64,000 nt of DNA from JARKQH01 sp964631605 (GTDB taxonomy: Bacteria > Verrucomicrobiota > Verrucomicrobiia > Limisphaerales > UBA8199), in assembly GCA_964631605.1 (NCBI GenBank), contig CAZVYG010000009.1, positions 30,962 through 94,961 of the forward strand, read 5' to 3'. This document shows, in pieces, positions 62,432-64,000 of the stretch. How positions within the stretch are numbered: position 1 is the stretch's first letter; each line of letters begins with the position of its first letter. Both the position numbers and the translations under genes were made by a program. A model generated the notes under the pieces. It worked only from the letters and a program-made list of their open reading frames with translations, ran no database searches and was not told where the DNA came from.

Positions 62432-62977
62432 ATGGCGACGGAGCGTGAGACGGCTTCGTTTGACCCTATGCAGACGTCCAGAGAGATCGGTTACAACTCG
62501 AAAGTCGAGGGTGAGGTGGTGGTGACCCGCCTTGACGCGGCGCTGAATTGGTGCCGGAAGAACTCGCTTTGGCCGATGCCCATGGGGCTGGCTTGTTGCG
62601 CGATCGAGCTGATGGCCACCGGGGCCAGCCGGTTCGATATCTCCCGTTTCGGGGCCGAAGTGATGCGGTTCTCGCCGCGTCAATCCGACGTCATGATCGT
62701 CTCGGGCACCGTCACCTACAAGATGGCCATGTCGGTGAAACGCCTGTACGACCAAATGGCCGAGCCCAAATGGGTGATTGCCATGGGCGCCTGCGCCTCG
62801 ACCGGCGGCATGTACCGCAGCTACTCCGTGTTGCAGGGCGTGGACCACATCCTGCCGGTGGACATTTACGTCGCCGGGTGTCCGCCCCGGCCGGAAGCGT
62901 TGCTGGATGCGCTGATCAAGCTGCAACAAAAAGTAGCCCGAGAGCCGGTTCTCTCCACGCTGAAAAAGGTTGCCTAA
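62432..62977 (+). CDS. nuoB: NADH-quinone oxidoreductase subunit B
   Basis: The 181-residue peripheral subunit binds the N2 [4Fe-4S] cluster of respiratory complex I. The ligands are Cys55 and Cys56 (GLACCAIELM), Cys121 (GACASTGG) and Cys150 (AGCPPRPEA). It passes electrons to quinone. It heads the gene order nuoB-nuoC-nuoD. The usual first gene, nuoA, is not in the 223 bases between it and the divergent HNH-S24 gene. An internal ATG at 62468 is an alternative start. Confidence 0.95.
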   Translation: MATERETASFDPMQTSREIGYNSKVEGEVVVTRLDAALNWCRKNSLWPMPMGLACCAIELMATGASRFDISRFGAEVMRFSPRQSDVMIVSGTVTYKMAMSVKRLYDQMAEPKWVIAMGACASTGGMYRSYSVLQGVDHILPVDIYVAGCPPRPEALLDALIKLQQKVAREPVLSTLKKVA

Positions 62978-63001
62978 ACTTGCTCGATGTCTTCATTCTG
63001 A

Positions 63002-63646
63002 ATGAACACCGTGCAAGTCACGACCCATCAGAACAAACCGGCAGCCGCTGAACTGGCGCAGCGGCTCAAGGCCCGGTTTCCCGAGGTGCTCAGCGGGCCC
63101 GAGGAGTTTCGTGGCGAGTTGACTCTGCGCCTGGCGGATGCCGAACGCATCCCCGAGGTGTGCGCGGTCGCCAAGGCCGAGCTGGGTTTCGATTACCTGG
63201 TGGATGTCACCAGCATTGACAACTACGGGGAAGACCCCCGGTTCACCCTGGTTTATCACCTTTATGGTTACGACCACCTCCGCTATCTCCGGCTGAAACT
63301 CGAGGTCAGCGAGGAAAAGGCCGAGGTGCCCACCGTCACCGGTGTTTGGCGAACAGCCGACTGGCACGAGCGCGAGATTTATGACATGATGGGCATTCGG
63401 TTCCGAGGCCACCCGGATTTGCGGCGCATTCTCATGTGGGACGGCTACCCCTATCATCCCCTGCGCAAGGATTTCCCGTTGGCCGGCAAACCCACCCACG
63501 TCCCCGAGGTCGCCTTTACCGAAGCGGCTCCGCTGGAAGGCGGCCCGTTCGTCACCCTGCCGGGCGGCAAGGATAGCACGGCGCGTGAACCGCGCGTTCG
63601 GGTTCCCGAACCCGAGGAAACCCATCCCCCCTCCGCCCCATCCTGA
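63002..63646 (+). CDS. nuoC: NADH-quinone oxidoreductase subunit C
   Basis: The 214-residue peripheral complex I subunit has the 30-kDa subunit signature WHEREIYDMMGIRFRGHPDL and the end block GYPYHPLRKDFPL. It is the separate (non-fused) form of NuoC. The C-terminal 45 residues are a Pro/Glu-rich tail. It lies 24 bases after nuoB and 2 bases before nuoD. Confidence 0.94.
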   Translation: MNTVQVTTHQNKPAAAELAQRLKARFPEVLSGPEEFRGELTLRLADAERIPEVCAVAKAELGFDYLVDVTSIDNYGEDPRFTLVYHLYGYDHLRYLRLKLEVSEEKAEVPTVTGVWRTADWHEREIYDMMGIRFRGHPDLRRILMWDGYPYHPLRKDFPLAGKPTHVPEVAFTEAAPLEGGPFVTLPGGKDSTAREPRVRVPEPEETHPPSAPS

Positions 63647-63648
63647 AG

Positions 63649-64000
63649 ATGGCTGAAGCACGCGACATGGAATTTCAGGACTCGGCTGCGCGAGCGTCGG
63701 AAGCGGCTGGCAACGAGGAGCTTGCCGAGCTGAGCGGCGACCGGATGGTTCTCAACATGGGGCCCTCCCATCCGGCGACTCATGGCGTGTTGCGGCTGGT
63801 CCTGGAACTGGATGGCGAGATTATTACCCGCGCCACTCCGCATGTGGGTTATCTGCATCGCGGCGATGAAAAGATCGCCGAGAACATGACCTACACGCAG
63901 TTCATCCCGTACACCGACCGGTTGGACTACCTGGCGCCGCTGGCCAACAACGTGGCCTACGCTTTAGCGGTCGAAAAACTGCTGGGTATAGACCGGCAAT
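63649..64000 (+). CDS. nuoD: NADH-quinone oxidoreductase subunit D (partial)
   Basis: The frame starts at ATG 63649 (MAEARDMEFQ) and runs off the window end after about 117 codons. MVLNMGPSHPATHGVLRLVL, then ITRATPHVGYLHRGDEKIAE, are the N-terminal signatures of the 49-kDa complex I subunit, which forms the quinone site with NuoB. It is the third gene of the complex I operon. Confidence 0.95.
   Translation, partial: MAEARDMEFQDSAARASEAAGNEELAELSGDRMVLNMGPSHPATHGVLRLVLELDGEIITRATPHVGYLHRGDEKIAENMTYTQFIPYTDRLDYLAPLANNVAYALAVEKLLGIDRQ

Overview
The window looks like a GC-rich draft chromosome segment, most likely from a Verrucomicrobiota member (Limisphaerales/Pedosphaera-like). The basis is pattern recognition, not a database search: H-X9-DG type pseudopilins, a very large lamin-tail/CotH secreted protein, twin-arginine-exported Gfo/Idh and sugar-isomerase-like proteins, a sulfatase, GH43 and six-hairpin glycosidases, a beta-helix protein, and a GntR-LacI hybrid regulator. 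These sit beside a complete mreBCD-mrdA-rodA-rng shape operon. Two 100-N assembly gaps (27967-28066 and 31252-31351) show that this is a scaffold.

Layout. 1-11.9 kb: secreted and carbohydrate-related genes (a nucleoside hydrolase/FmdE fusion, a pseudopilin, NikR, the CotH protein, a divergent isomerase/oxidoreductase pair, a LOG protein). 12-22.8 kb: both subunits of a type IIA topoisomerase, separated by a deoxyhypusine-synthase-like gene, a pseudopilin, tRNA-Ser(CGA) and a GH43-MFS pair, then a metallo-beta-lactamase-fold hydrolase. 22.8-28.1 kb: a tetR-adaptor-RND efflux operon with a palindromic operator and an 11-bp tandem repeat upstream. 28.3-28.8 kb: remnant of a small antitoxin/nucleotidyltransferase pair. 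28.8-44.3 kb: argS, a PTS EIIA, a beta-helix protein, the GntR regulator, a nucleotide-sugar dehydrogenase, a large glycosidase, TPR proteins and PilT. 44.4-50.4 kb: a sulfatase and a sufD-sufU-sufT-sufS operon without sufB or sufC. 50.6-59.1 kb: pgsA, then mreB-mreC-mreD-mrdA-rodA-rng. 59.1-60 kb: a candidate small transcript and a small hypothetical gene. 60-62.2 kb: an HNH nuclease fused to an S24 (LexA/UmuD-type) autoprotease, followed by a HIT hydrolase. 62.4-64 kb: the start of a complex I operon (nuoB, nuoC, partial nuoD; no nuoA).

The most interesting item is the HNH-S24 fusion at 60496-62208. The HNH motif is intact, the Ser/Lys dyad is present, and an Ala-Gly pair sits where UmuD and LexA cleave themselves. 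This suggests a nuclease whose activity or release could be controlled by self-cleavage. Other points of note are a 60-bp repeat that supplies the last codons and stop of two unrelated genes, an 18-bp palindrome one base from the ideal lac operator ahead of the deoxyhypusine-synthase-like gene, and gene fossils (an aminotransferase tail and a deleted nucleotidyltransferase).
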